Assembly: GCA_902762305.1 (NCBI GenBank)
Contig: CACWNW010000013.1
Coordinates: 36,444-100,443 of the forward strand
Reading direction: 5' to 3'
DNA from: Fibrobacter succinogenes
GTDB lineage: Bacteria; Fibrobacterota; Fibrobacteria; Fibrobacterales; Fibrobacteraceae
Length of the DNA: 64,000 bases
The translations under genes and the position numbers were made by a program. Within the stretch, counting starts at the first letter, position 1; every line of letters begins with the position of its first letter. The notes under the pieces were generated by a model. The model did not search any database, was not told the DNA's origin, and saw nothing but the letters and a program-made list of their open reading frames with translations. Positions 54,545 through 62,860 of the stretch are shown here, piece by piece.

Positions 54545-55237
54545 GTGTTTTCAGGAATCATACGCCCCCCGATATTTCTTGCCATTTCCCTAATCTGCCT
54601 AACCGCCTGCGAACCGCCATACGACTCCGACACATGCGATGCCATATATCACCCGGACTACAGGCTAGCCGACAGTCAGAAGACTATCGGGAACTTCAAG
54701 AAAGGGAACTCAACGCACTACGTCCATTCCGAAGGTTTCGAATTTGACCTGAGCGTGAGCTATGACTCCACCTTTTCCGCCAGTTGGAGCGACTACTGCG
54801 TCATTGCCGAGCAAGAGAACCGTACAGTATTTCTCACATCCACCTACCCCATCATGAATGTCGAAATAAACTTCTATGGCCGCATAAACGTCAGCAAAGA
54901 AGAAAACACGCACGGATTCAACATAGGCCAGAACATGCCGGTATTCATAAGCTACAGAAATACCGCATTCGAATTCGAACTCGATTCCACGGGTTTGCCG
55001 GCAGAAATGGGGATCGATAACGCCATCAGGATGCTCGATACCATCACCTTCAACGGTGTGACGTACGACAGCGTATTCGTCATTATGGACATGACGCATT
55101 ACAACGCCATCAACTACAATGAAATAGTTGACGGTGAACTTGCCCACCTCTATTTTTCGAGAACCAAAGGCATCCTGAAACTGGAATGCGTCGACGGCAG
55201 GAGTTTTACCATCAAGGAAGGAGACGACAATGAATAA
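54545..55237 (+). CDS. Lipoprotein with GTG start
   Basis: A 230-aa lipoprotein. The start is GTG at 54545 with AAAGGAG seven bases upstream, giving MFSGIIRPPIFLAISLICLTAC with lipobox LTAC. The mature part is beta-rich (FEFDLSVSYDSTFSASWSDY, ISYRNTAFEFELDSTGLPAE). It is a paralogue of the next gene, sharing RMLDTITFNGVTYDSVFVI versus RMLDSLKIGKNTYWDVLEF. Fibrobacter genomes carry many such lipoproteins; function unknown. Confidence 0.72.
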   Translation: MFSGIIRPPIFLAISLICLTACEPPYDSDTCDAIYHPDYRLADSQKTIGNFKKGNSTHYVHSEGFEFDLSVSYDSTFSASWSDYCVIAEQENRTVFLTSTYPIMNVEINFYGRINVSKEENTHGFNIGQNMPVFISYRNTAFEFELDSTGLPAEMGIDNAIRMLDTITFNGVTYDSVFVIMDMTHYNAINYNEIVDGELAHLYFSRTKGILKLECVDGRSFTIKEGDDNE

Positions 55238-55808
55238 ATTCGCGAAGTTCGCCATTCTCCTTGCTATCGGCATGGCTTTTTCTGCATGTGACTTTTTCGA
55301 CTTTGACGACCCCTACGTCGGAGGTTCTTTCAAGAGGTTGGTCAAGAAAGAACAGGAGTGGAGCGACACTGTCAAGGTTATCGACAACTGGGGCTTAAAG
55401 GATGCCTATGACGAGCGTCTCTACAGCCACAAGCCCGAAAACTTCTATTTCGAGGCTTCGGGCGACCTAAACGAAATAAATATCGACCTGCGCATTGAAT
55501 GCGACGACAACGGCGGCAAGATGACCATCTCTTGCTTCAGAAGTTTCCGTGACGGGATTTGGCAATACGGTCCCGATATCGTCTTCAAGAACCTCCGCGG
55601 GGACATTATGACGAACAGTGACGGCTACACCATCCGCATGCTCGATTCCCTGAAGATAGGAAAGAATACATATTGGGACGTACTTGAATTCGACGCTACG
55701 AGCGCCGACGAGAACACCTGCAACTTCGACAAGTTCTATGTCGCCGCAAGGGACGGGCTCCTGCGCATAGAGTTGCAGGACACCATCGTTATCGAGCGGA
55801 GGCCTTAG
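55230..55808 (+). CDS. Lipoprotein, paralogue
   Basis: A 192-aa lipoprotein with MNKFAKFAILLAIGMAFSAC, starting inside the last codons of the previous gene (8-nt overlap), so the two are translationally coupled. C-terminal YVAARDGLLRIELQDTI resembles YFSRTKGILKLECVDGR of its neighbour. Its 3' end overlaps the mazG stop on the other strand by about 20 bp. Confidence 0.72.
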   Translation: MNKFAKFAILLAIGMAFSACDFFDFDDPYVGGSFKRLVKKEQEWSDTVKVIDNWGLKDAYDERLYSHKPENFYFEASGDLNEINIDLRIECDDNGGKMTISCFRSFRDGIWQYGPDIVFKNLRGDIMTNSDGYTIRMLDSLKIGKNTYWDVLEFDATSADENTCNFDKFYVAARDGLLRIELQDTIVIERRP

Positions 55809-56589
55809 CCTGTTTCCAAAGCTGCTGGAGGCCTTCCAGCCCAATTTCTGCGACGGCCTTCCCCTGCTCGCGGGCCAGGCGCTCCACCTCGCGGAAGCGC
55901 TTCTCGAACTTCGCATTCGCACGCCGGAGCGCCACGTCGGCATTGAACCCGCTATGGCGCGCCACGTTCACGAGGCAGAACATGATATCGCCGAACTCGT
56001 CTTCCAGGCGGTCGGTGTTCGCGTTTTCGGGAGAAACCTTTTCCAGCTCCGCACGGAATTCCGCGAATTCCTCCTGCGCCTTGTCGAACACGGGCGCAGG
56101 TTCGCCCCAATCGAACCCGACTTTCGCCACCCTGCGGATGATATCCTGCGTACGGGCGAGCGTCGGCATGCTCCTGCTGACCTTGTCCATGACGGATTTT
56201 CCGGCATCCTTCAGGTGCGTCGCCTCCTGGGCCTTGATCTTTTCCCAGCGGCGGCTCACCTCCGACGAATTGTCCACCTGCGCGTCGCCGAACACGTGCG
56301 GATGCCTGCGGATCATCTTCTCGCAGATTCCCTGCACCACATCGTCGATAGTAAAAGAGCCCTCTTCGCGGCAGACCTGCGCATGGAAAACCACCTGCAG
56401 GAGCACATCGCCCAGCTCTTCGCACATGTGGGCCTTGTCTCCATCCATCGCGGCGTCGATAAACTCGCTGCTTTCTTCCACAAGGTAGGGCAAAAGCGAA
56501 TGCGTATCCTGCTCGCGGTCCCAGGGGCAGCCGTTTTCGGCGCGAAGGCGTTTCAAGATATCCACCAAATCGTCAAACGTATATTTCAT
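55789..56589 (-). CDS. mazG: Nucleoside triphosphate pyrophosphohydrolase
   Basis: Hydrolyses abnormal or surplus NTPs to NMP and PPi. The 266-aa protein has two MazG domains; the first begins GCPWDREQDTHSLLPYLVEE with EESSEF (about 38-43) and EELGDVLLQVVFHAQ as metal-binding Glu sites, and the second shows RLEDEFGDIMFCLVNVARH. Length and motifs are normal. The convergent overlap with the lipoprotein gene leaves no space for a terminator. Confidence 0.95.
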   Translation of the reverse strand: MKYTFDDLVDILKRLRAENGCPWDREQDTHSLLPYLVEESSEFIDAAMDGDKAHMCEELGDVLLQVVFHAQVCREEGSFTIDDVVQGICEKMIRRHPHVFGDAQVDNSSEVSRRWEKIKAQEATHLKDAGKSVMDKVSRSMPTLARTQDIIRRVAKVGFDWGEPAPVFDKAQEEFAEFRAELEKVSPENANTDRLEDEFGDIMFCLVNVARHSGFNADVALRRANAKFEKRFREVERLAREQGKAVAEIGLEGLQQLWKQAKASAR

Positions 56590-56607
56590 GACGTAAAAGA
56601 TAGATAT

Positions 56608-56680
56608 TCAAATGTGAAATGTGGAATGTGAAATGACTAATTATAAATCGCACATTACACATCACACATTACACATTATT
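56608..56680. repeat. Palindromic heptamer repeat upstream of mazG
   Basis: Left half CAAATGT, GAAATGT, GGAATGT, GAAATGA is mirrored on the right by CGCACAT, TACACAT, CACACAT, TACACAT. It uses the same words as the element at 2428-2500. Confidence 0.75.
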
Positions 56681-56814
56681 GCTATATTATTCGCAGGCCT
56701 AGTCAAATTCAGGTACCGGCGATGCCGGACCCGGGCGATTGCCGGCAACGTCTGTTACAAAGACCGCGCGGCATGTTCCTTTTATAACATCTTGCGCTTT
56801 GTTTATTGCGTGCT

Positions 56815-56934
56815 GTTTATAGCTGGCCGTTTATAGCTGGCTTAAGACTGCAGCGTTTATAGCTGGCCGTTTATAGCAGGCTTAAGACTGCGGCGTTTAT
56901 AGCTGGCCGTTTATAGCACCCATTAGACTGCGCG
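56815..56934. repeat. Three 40-bp tandem repeats upstream of dprA
   Basis: Units start at 56815, 56855 and 56895, exactly 40 bp apart. Each contains GTTTATAGCTGGCC twice in near-identical form (GTTTATAGCTGGCCG then TTTATAGC), followed by TTAAGACTGC. The repeat ends 15 bp before the dprA ATG. Just upstream, 56716-56728 is a palindrome CCGGCGATGCCGG. Confidence 0.85.
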
Positions 56935-56948
56935 CGAAAAGGAAGCCC

Positions 56949-57899
56949 ATGAACTTCGAGCCCTATCTCGTTCCGCCCGAGCAATACCCGCTCGCCCTCC
57001 GCAAATCCATCTACAAACCCAAAGTCCTCTACGCGATGGGGACGTTGCCACCCCCCAGCCCCGACATTCCCGCCGCCGGCGATGGCGGGAACCTCCCCGC
57101 AACCGACGGAAAGCGCGGAAACGCACCCGCGGGCATCGCGATGGTCGGCACCCGCAGACCCGGGCCCACCGCGAAATCGCTCTGCAAGAGGCTCGTAGAA
57201 TCGCTCCGCGGGACTCGCGCCGTTGTCGTCTCCGGGCTGGCGCAGGGAATCGACAGTTTCTGCCACGAGGCGGCGCTTGAAGCGGGAATCCCGACCGTGG
57301 CAGTACTCGCGCAGGGGCTATGCACCCGCATCGAAGGGACCCGCGGGGAAATCGCCCGAAGGATTCTGGATGCGGGAGGCGCTCTCGTGAGCCAGTTCGA
57401 ACCGGACGAACCCGCATACAGGGGGAACTTCCTGGCGCGCAACAAGATCATCTCCGGCATCAGCGCAGCAACCCTAATCGTCCAGAGCAAGGCAAAAGGC
57501 GGCGCGCTCATTACCGGCGAATTCACCCGCAAGGAAAGCAAGGCTCTCTACGCCATCCCGGGCGACTTCGACAGCGAAGTGGCTAGCGGCCCGAACGCCC
57601 TGCTCGACCGGGGGCTCGCCAAGCCCGTATTCACCCCCGAAAGCCTGCGCTCCGTACTCGGATTTCCGAAATCCGAAGGCATCAGCCTGCAAGAGCTTTC
57701 GCTTGCGGGCACGCACCTGGACAAAACCACGCTGGACTTTTTCCGGCGCGTAAACGGCTTCCGCAAAACTTTTACCGAGCTCCAGTCGGAATTCGACTTT
57801 AACATAAGCCAACTTTTAACTATATTGACAGAGCTGGAAATGGCCGGGCTCGCCCACACCGACGACAATTTCGTTTTCCAGTTCGACGGAGTCAGTTAA
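56949..57899 (+). CDS. dprA: DNA-protecting protein DprA
   Basis: Binds incoming single-stranded DNA and loads RecA during natural transformation. The 316-aa protein has the Rossmann-like core: MVGTRRPGPTAKSLCKRLVE, VVSGLAQGIDSFCHEAAL, VLAQGLCTRIE, RNKIISGISAATLIVQSKAKG, GGALITGEFTRK and AIPGDFDSEVASGPNALLD. A proline-rich insertion (PSPDIPAAGDGGNLPATDG) precedes MVGTRRPG and contains a DNA palindrome. The C-terminal winged-helix part is present. Whether Fibrobacter is transformable is unknown. Confidence 0.92.
   Translation: MNFEPYLVPPEQYPLALRKSIYKPKVLYAMGTLPPPSPDIPAAGDGGNLPATDGKRGNAPAGIAMVGTRRPGPTAKSLCKRLVESLRGTRAVVVSGLAQGIDSFCHEAALEAGIPTVAVLAQGLCTRIEGTRGEIARRILDAGGALVSQFEPDEPAYRGNFLARNKIISGISAATLIVQSKAKGGALITGEFTRKESKALYAIPGDFDSEVASGPNALLDRGLAKPVFTPESLRSVLGFPKSEGISLQELSLAGTHLDKTTLDFFRRVNGFRKTFTELQSEFDFNISQLLTILTELEMAGLAHTDDNFVFQFDGVS
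57067..57091. repeat. In-frame palindrome inside dprA
   Basis: TTCCCGCC and GGCGGGAA are perfect 8-bp complements around GCCGGCGAT. The sequence codes part of the extra N-terminal segment of DprA and shares the word CCGGCGAT with the intergenic palindrome at 56716-56728. Confidence 0.6.
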
Positions 57900-58180
57900 T
57901 GCACAAGAGAATATACATCGCCGTTATCGCCTTCATGTTCTTTATCGGCATTCTCTTACTGCAGCTCTTTTTCAGCAAGGGCAACCTGATTGAACAGCGC
58001 AACGTGGCACAGCAAATCGCAGAATACGAATTCAAGATCGATTCGCTCAAGCAGGTTATCGAAGAACGCACCCAAGAAATAGAGCGCCTGCAAAACGACT
58101 CCCTGCACAAGGAAGAAATTCTCCGCACGCGGTACGGAATGAGCCGCGAGGGCGAAAAAGTATTCCAGATGGTTAAATAG
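57899..58180 (+). CDS. FtsB/DivIC-like septum-formation protein
   Basis: A 93-aa bitopic protein: short cytoplasmic start, membrane helix (IYIAVIAFMFFIGILLLQLF, about 5-25), then a coiled coil (QQIAEYEFKIDSLKQVIEE) and the C-terminal RYGMSREGEKVFQMVK-type motif of the FtsB/DivIC family that assists cell division. ATG overlaps the dprA stop (TAATG). The family call is by pattern and length; which of FtsB or DivIC is unclear. Confidence 0.8.
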   Translation: MHKRIYIAVIAFMFFIGILLLQLFFSKGNLIEQRNVAQQIAEYEFKIDSLKQVIEERTQEIERLQNDSLHKEEILRTRYGMSREGEKVFQMVK

Positions 58181-58188
58181 GCGCGTGC

Positions 58189-59730
58189 CTAGAACAACAC
58201 CCGGTAGCGAATTAGCTTTTCATAGCGGCGGCCCTTGAGGTCGCGATAACCCTTACGAGCGGGCAGCATCGTATTGTCGGGGCGGACTGTGCGCAGTTCA
58301 ATCGCATCCGTGCCCGAAGAACTCGATTCCGGCGTAATTTCCGAAGAACTCGAAGATTGCACGATAGGTTCCGGCAACTTCGCCGCCTTGAATTGGAACT
58401 TCTGGTTATCGGTCCCGGTGCGGACCCACGTAATCACAGGCATACCCGCGTCCTTCGAGATGTTCAGCACGTCACCCACAAAGTCGCTGTCGTAATCGCC
58501 GTAGACGTAGTAGCCCTTGTTCACGGACGCATTCTCGATGCGGATATCGCAAGCCTTCTCGGAAGTCTTGACGGTATCGAGCAATGCCTTGGGCGGGCAG
58601 TAATAACGGCCGGACGCAAAGTTCTTGAGCGTGTAATGGCGTGCGGAATCACCCTTCGCAATCACCCACAGCTGAGCATCAGCAGAATCTGCCGTCGGGC
58701 GCTGCACCACGATGCCGTTCTCGTCTTCAAGCGCCATATTGCTATGCGTTACCGTCAGGCGGTAGCCCCCTTCAGCGAGTGGAGCGTTGTTTACTTTGTC
58801 TACACCCGTCGTGGTGCGCTTGATTTTCTGGATATTCGCATTTTCATCGTAATACAGGTAGTCGATGTTCACGGAACGGCGGTAAGTCCAGCCGCCCGTA
58901 GAGTTCGCACCGTGATACATAAAGTACCAATGCCCGAGATACTTGAAAATCGCCTGATGATTCGTCTCGGAATTGTCAAGTTTGTCGTTGATGACGCCCT
59001 TCTGTGTCCAGGGACCATCAATGCTCGGAGCCATCGAATAGTTCGTCGTGGAGGGGTAACCCGAAGCGTAACTGAAGTAGTAGTTGCCGCGGTACTTGTG
59101 CATCCACGGGGCCTCGAAAAAGTCCTTGATCTTGATGTCTTCGGGAGTACTCGCAAGTTCGAGCATATTCTCCTTGAGTTTCACGCGGCGGCCCGCACTC
59201 CACGAGCCCCAATACATCCAGATATCATCGCCGTCGTAGAAAATCGCGGGATCGATATTCAGTTTCACGTCGTTCTGCGTGTTGTCGGTCACCAGCGCAT
59301 GCCCGAGCGCATCCGTCCACGGTCCCGACGGATGATCCGCCACCGCAACGCCAATCGCAAAGCCTTCGCTACCATTTTCCTTGATTGTCGCATGGTGTAC
59401 CGCCACATACCAGTAGAACTTGCCGTTACGGTATTCGCAATGCCCCGCAAAGGCGCTCGCGTTCGCCCACTTGAAAGTCTTGACACTCAGCACCGCACCG
59501 TAATCGTGATAGTTCTCCATGTCGTCGGTCACCATCACGTGCCAGTCGTTCATCACGAACGCCGTGTTGTTATTGCCCTGCGGGCCCTGTTCGTCGTGCC
59601 CCGCGAAAATGAACAGGTTGTCGTGATACACGAGCGCAGCCGCATCCGCCGAATAGAAATCAGTGGTGAGCGGGTTCGCCGCGAAACAAGCCGCAGCGCT
59701 CAGAAGCACACTTATAATGTATTTGAACAT
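58189..59730 (-). CDS. Secreted GH43 glycosidase with ricin-type domain and basic C-terminus
   Basis: A 513-aa secreted enzyme with signal peptide MFKYIISVLLSAAACFA. The GH43 five-bladed propeller spans about 20-330, with TTDFYSADAAALVYH near the start, DPAIFYDGDDIWMYWGS (about 158) and FEAPWMHKYRGNYYFSYA with the likely acid Glu (about 206). A ricin-B/CBM13-like module follows (about 335-470, DAQLWVI, DNQKFQF), then a serine linker (SSSSSEITPESSSSG) and a basic tail (VRPDNTMLPARKGYRDLKGR). Likely action on arabinose- or xylose-containing hemicellulose side chains. The start at 59730 fits the signal peptide. Confidence 0.88.
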   Translation of the reverse strand: MFKYIISVLLSAAACFAANPLTTDFYSADAAALVYHDNLFIFAGHDEQGPQGNNNTAFVMNDWHVMVTDDMENYHDYGAVLSVKTFKWANASAFAGHCEYRNGKFYWYVAVHHATIKENGSEGFAIGVAVADHPSGPWTDALGHALVTDNTQNDVKLNIDPAIFYDGDDIWMYWGSWSAGRRVKLKENMLELASTPEDIKIKDFFEAPWMHKYRGNYYFSYASGYPSTTNYSMAPSIDGPWTQKGVINDKLDNSETNHQAIFKYLGHWYFMYHGANSTGGWTYRRSVNIDYLYYDENANIQKIKRTTTGVDKVNNAPLAEGGYRLTVTHSNMALEDENGIVVQRPTADSADAQLWVIAKGDSARHYTLKNFASGRYYCPPKALLDTVKTSEKACDIRIENASVNKGYYVYGDYDSDFVGDVLNISKDAGMPVITWVRTGTDNQKFQFKAAKLPEPIVQSSSSSEITPESSSSGTDAIELRTVRPDNTMLPARKGYRDLKGRRYEKLIRYRVLF

Positions 59731-59750
59731 AACAAGAACCTTTTTAGGGA

Positions 59751-59797
59751 GATCCCCGCCGGAGTTTACCCCGCACTTGATGCGGGGCGGGGATGAC
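59751..59797. repeat. Nested palindrome between the two GH43 genes
   Basis: ATCCCCG (59752-59758) pairs with CGGGGAT (59788-59794), enclosing a hairpin CCCCGCA-cttga-TGCGGGG (59769-59787). The bounding words GATCC and GGATGAC also occur at 22460-22520. It lies in the spacer between the genes, downstream of the gene ending at 59804, and could double as a terminator. Confidence 0.65.
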
Positions 59798-59803
59798 ACG
59801 TCA

Positions 59804-61816
59804 TTAGAACATCACCCTATAACGGATTTGCTTATCGAAGGAGCGGCCCTTCAGGTCGCGGTAGACCTTGCGCACGGGCGCCATCGTATTGTCGGAGCGG
59901 ACAGCGCGCGGGGCAATCGCGGTCGTGCCCGAAGAACTCGAGGTCGCGACGCTGGAACTGGAAATCGGGTCGCCGCACGGGGACTGATTGCAAACAATCT
60001 CCCCCGACGAACTCGCGAACACGATATTCCTGACAATCACTTCGCCCGAAACGCCGGATGCCGTCAGGTAAAAGTCCTTCACGCCACCGAGGCTCTTGAG
60101 GTTCGAGCAATTCACCGTCGTCCAGCCCTTAGTTGTAGATTTCTCGTTGGCCGCCACCAGTTCGCATTCCGAAAGAACAGTTCCATCCTTCTTGCCATCG
60201 CAAATGCTGAGTTTGCCGCCCGTAAGGCTCTTCACCTCGATAGCCACTTCCGTGGACACGATGGAATCCGTCACCACGTTCTCGAATATCGCGTAGCCGC
60301 CGTCCTTGATGGCGAATTCGTCATCTGCCGTCAGACGCACGCGAATGCCGTTGTCAAACCCGTTTGCCGGAATCGTATCGCGAATCACGCGCAAAAAGTC
60401 GATGCGGTCGAGTTCCGCAAAATTGCCGTTCGGCGAAGGTTCAAGTTCAATGAAGTTGCCGCCGCGCTTGAGTGTCGCAGGCACCATCACCACAGACTTT
60501 TCAGGGAACGTGCCCCAGGAACCCGTGGGCGGGAGCGTCACCATCTGCGACTTGCCATTCACCGTCACCTTGTGCGTCGCAGCAGCATCGCCGCCGTTGG
60601 CGTAACGGTAACGCAGCAGGTAGTCACCCGCCTGCATGATGTTCATCGGCAAGCGAATCTTGGAGCCAGCAGTATTCACGTACGCAAGGTATTCTCCGTT
60701 CGAGGCCGTATTGCTCCGCGTAATCGCAAGGTCGCCCGACACCGCACGCGTGAGCGCGCCATGCTCGACTTCGGCACTCAAATAACGACCGAGGAAGGGC
60801 TGTCCCATCTCAGCCCAGTTATCCTCGGTAAACACGACATCACGGATGTGTATATGGTTGTACTTGTCGCCATTCAAATCGTAATAATGATGCACAAAGC
60901 GCACGCGGTTCAAGTCCTGGAAGGCCTCGCCGCCGCCCGGGCCCACGTAGCGCCCGTAACGTTCCAAAAGAATCGTGCCGCCGCCACTTGCCATGCTGTA
61001 ACCGGCGCGGTCCTTGTACGGGCCCGTCACCTTGTCGGCACGGCCGTAAGCCGTCTTGTAGGTAGTCTGCTCGATGTTCGCACCCTGTTGGCAGCACTTG
61101 TCCCACGCCGTGAACAAGAAGTACTGCCCGTTATGCTCGATGAGGCTCGGGCCTTCTTCGGCACCGCCGCTTTCCTTGCTCGTGCGACGCGCGATGTTGT
61201 AGACCGTCTTGTCGTCGCTCGCCTGGTAGCCCGTAGTTGCGTCCAGCTTGATCAACTGAATGCCGAGCCCGAACGAACCGAACGCCATCCAGTAATTGCC
61301 CTCGGTATCCTTGACCACGTCGGCGTCGATGGCGTTATACGAGTCCGTCCCCTGCTTTGTATGGAAAACATGGCCATGGTCCTTCCAGCCATAGCCCGTG
61401 CTGCCCGGCACAATCGAAGTCGTCGACCGGTAACCGATAGCCGAATTGCGCACGCCGAATTCCGACACGCAATAGTAAACGCGGTATTCGCCGTTCATGT
61501 AGAATATGTCCGGAGCCCAGATGCCCTCGGTCTTGGGCGCGTAAGTATAGGCCCACTGCGGGACCCCGCTCACAGTCGATCTGTGGTCGCGCCAAGTGTA
61601 GGCATCTTCCGATGTCCACAGTTGCAGATTGTTATTCGTGCTCATGAGGGCGTAGCCGTCCTCAAACCGCACCATGCTCGGGTCGTGACCTGGTTGTAGG
61701 TTGTCTTTCGCAAACCAATCCCCCGCGAAAGCAACCGATGCACCAAACACGACCCCCAGGCCTACGTACCCGAACATAGTACCCACGCCGTAACGTGATC
61801 CCATACCAAAAAACAT
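59804..61816 (-). CDS. Secreted GH43 arabinanase-like enzyme with CBM6-type modules
   Basis: A 670-aa secreted protein with signal peptide (ending GASVAFA). GH43 catalytic residues fit an arabinanase-type site: HDPSMVRF (about 45), AIDADVVKD (about 163) and EEGPSLIEH (about 222). Two CBM6/CBM35-like beta-sandwiches follow (about 347-475, AGDYLLRYRYANGG, and about 485-600). A serine linker (SSSSVATSSSSG) leads to a basic C-terminus (VRSDNTMAPVRKVYRDLKGR) like that of its neighbour. The first ATG is used, with GGAG upstream. Likely substrate: arabinan in plant pectin. Confidence 0.88.
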   Translation of the reverse strand: MFFGMGSRYGVGTMFGYVGLGVVFGASVAFAGDWFAKDNLQPGHDPSMVRFEDGYALMSTNNNLQLWTSEDAYTWRDHRSTVSGVPQWAYTYAPKTEGIWAPDIFYMNGEYRVYYCVSEFGVRNSAIGYRSTTSIVPGSTGYGWKDHGHVFHTKQGTDSYNAIDADVVKDTEGNYWMAFGSFGLGIQLIKLDATTGYQASDDKTVYNIARRTSKESGGAEEGPSLIEHNGQYFLFTAWDKCCQQGANIEQTTYKTAYGRADKVTGPYKDRAGYSMASGGGTILLERYGRYVGPGGGEAFQDLNRVRFVHHYYDLNGDKYNHIHIRDVVFTEDNWAEMGQPFLGRYLSAEVEHGALTRAVSGDLAITRSNTASNGEYLAYVNTAGSKIRLPMNIMQAGDYLLRYRYANGGDAAATHKVTVNGKSQMVTLPPTGSWGTFPEKSVVMVPATLKRGGNFIELEPSPNGNFAELDRIDFLRVIRDTIPANGFDNGIRVRLTADDEFAIKDGGYAIFENVVTDSIVSTEVAIEVKSLTGGKLSICDGKKDGTVLSECELVAANEKSTTKGWTTVNCSNLKSLGGVKDFYLTASGVSGEVIVRNIVFASSSGEIVCNQSPCGDPISSSSVATSSSSGTTAIAPRAVRSDNTMAPVRKVYRDLKGRSFDKQIRYRVMF

Positions 61817-61988
61817 ATACGGCTCCGTTTTAGAGGTCTATACGCTGAATATAACTTTTTACCATGAATAAGTCAACAATTTTTTTGAATTAAAAGTCTA
61901 CATTTTTGTAAAATTTAATAAAAAAGCAAGATTTTTTACTATTTAAGCACAATTTATTTGTCTACAATTACGTTTTCATACTTTTTTA

Positions 61989-62017
61989 TTGCAAATACAC
62001 TTGTGACGAAATATTTT
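61989..62017 (+). promoter_or_regulatory. Possible promoter of the outer-membrane protein gene
   Basis: TTGCAA (61989-61994), 17 bp, TATTTT (62012-62017) lies about 75 nt before the ATG. An alternative TTGTGA/TACATT pair lies a few bases further on. The rest of the 276-bp divergent gap (61817-62092) is AT-rich without other signals; it must also hold the promoter of the GH43 gene. Confidence 0.35.
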
Positions 62018-62092
62018 TTTTCTACATTGCTCCCACGCGAAAACCTTTTTTAGTTAGGTCATTTGCAAAAACAAAGTAAGAAAGGAAAAAAT

Positions 62093-62719
62093 ATGAAAAG
62101 ACTTCTCACAATCGCCATCTTCCTAACGGCATTTTCTAGTGCATTTGCAGCCATCGACAAACCGAACATTTTCGGCATCAGCTTGAACGAAAGCACCGTC
62201 ATCCTCAAGGGTGAAAGCGCTCCGAATTTTGCAGACTATTCTAATTACGATGTACTGGTTTCTTTCGACGCCATGATCGGTTTCAACACCCGCTTCGGTA
62301 TCCATACTGGAGCCGGCCTGTTGATCAATTCTGCCTCTTACATCAACGGCGATAACGACAGCGGCATTGGCACCCATTATTCCAGCGACCCTAAAGACGA
62401 CGCATCCTTCGGCATGGCAATCCAAGTCCCCGCTATGGCTCGTTTCTACGCTTCCAAGGCATTCTTCCTCGAAGCCGGCGCAACATTCGACCTCAACCTC
62501 TTCGAAGAATTCTATTCCGGCAAGTACGATGAATGGAACAGCAACGATGATCAGAAGTTCCTGAACGTCGAAATCGGCGGTGGCCTCGGTTTTACCCTGG
62601 GTTTCGGCCTTGAATTCTCTTTCAAGTACACCCACGGTCTGACCAACATGTACAAGCACGGAGACACCTCCAACTCCCGTCTGACCCTCGGCCTCGGCTA
62701 CTGGTTTAACTACAGGTAA
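62093..62719 (+). CDS. Outer-membrane beta-barrel protein
   Basis: A 208-aa protein with signal peptide MKRLLTIAIFLTAFSSAFA; AAAGGAAAAA is the ribosome site. The mature chain alternates in barrel strands (YDVLVSFDAMIGFNTRFGIH, FLNVEIGGGLGFTLGFGLEF, SRLTLGLGYWFNYR) and ends in aromatic-basic residues typical of outer-membrane beta-barrels. The upstream in-frame ATG at 62063 would add a lysine-rich start and is not preferred. Followed by a long non-coding region. Confidence 0.8.
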   Translation: MKRLLTIAIFLTAFSSAFAAIDKPNIFGISLNESTVILKGESAPNFADYSNYDVLVSFDAMIGFNTRFGIHTGAGLLINSASYINGDNDSGIGTHYSSDPKDDASFGMAIQVPAMARFYASKAFFLEAGATFDLNLFEEFYSGKYDEWNSNDDQKFLNVEIGGGLGFTLGFGLEFSFKYTHGLTNMYKHGDTSNSRLTLGLGYWFNYR

Positions 62720-62722
62720 AGA

Positions 62723-62842
62723 ACGAGCCTCACTTTAATGTGGCGAGGAGACTGCGCTGCAAGTGGTGCTGGCTTCGTAGAGCCACATTCTAGCCGCGAT
62801 ATGGCGTAATCGCGTCCTCTTGCGGCAGGATTGGGGCTTTTT
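62723..62842 (+). ncRNA. Structured non-coding stretch (candidate RNA)
   Basis: No plausible ORF. Several short hairpins follow one another: GCCTCAC/GTGGCGAGG-like arms, TGGCT-tcgtag-AGCCA, and CGCGAT-atggcgta-ATCGCG, then GGGGCTTTTTAC. This could be a small RNA or just a structured 3' end of the preceding gene. Confidence 0.3.
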
Positions 62843-62860
62843 ACGGGAAAAATCGGTAAT

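Noticed and set aside
56815..56934. CRISPR array
   Set aside because: The 40-bp units are contiguous with no unique spacers, and no cas gene is near.
59663..61699. 678-codon plus-strand frame opposite the GH43 arabinanase-like gene
   Set aside because: Antisense shadow of a gene with catalytic motifs and signal peptide.
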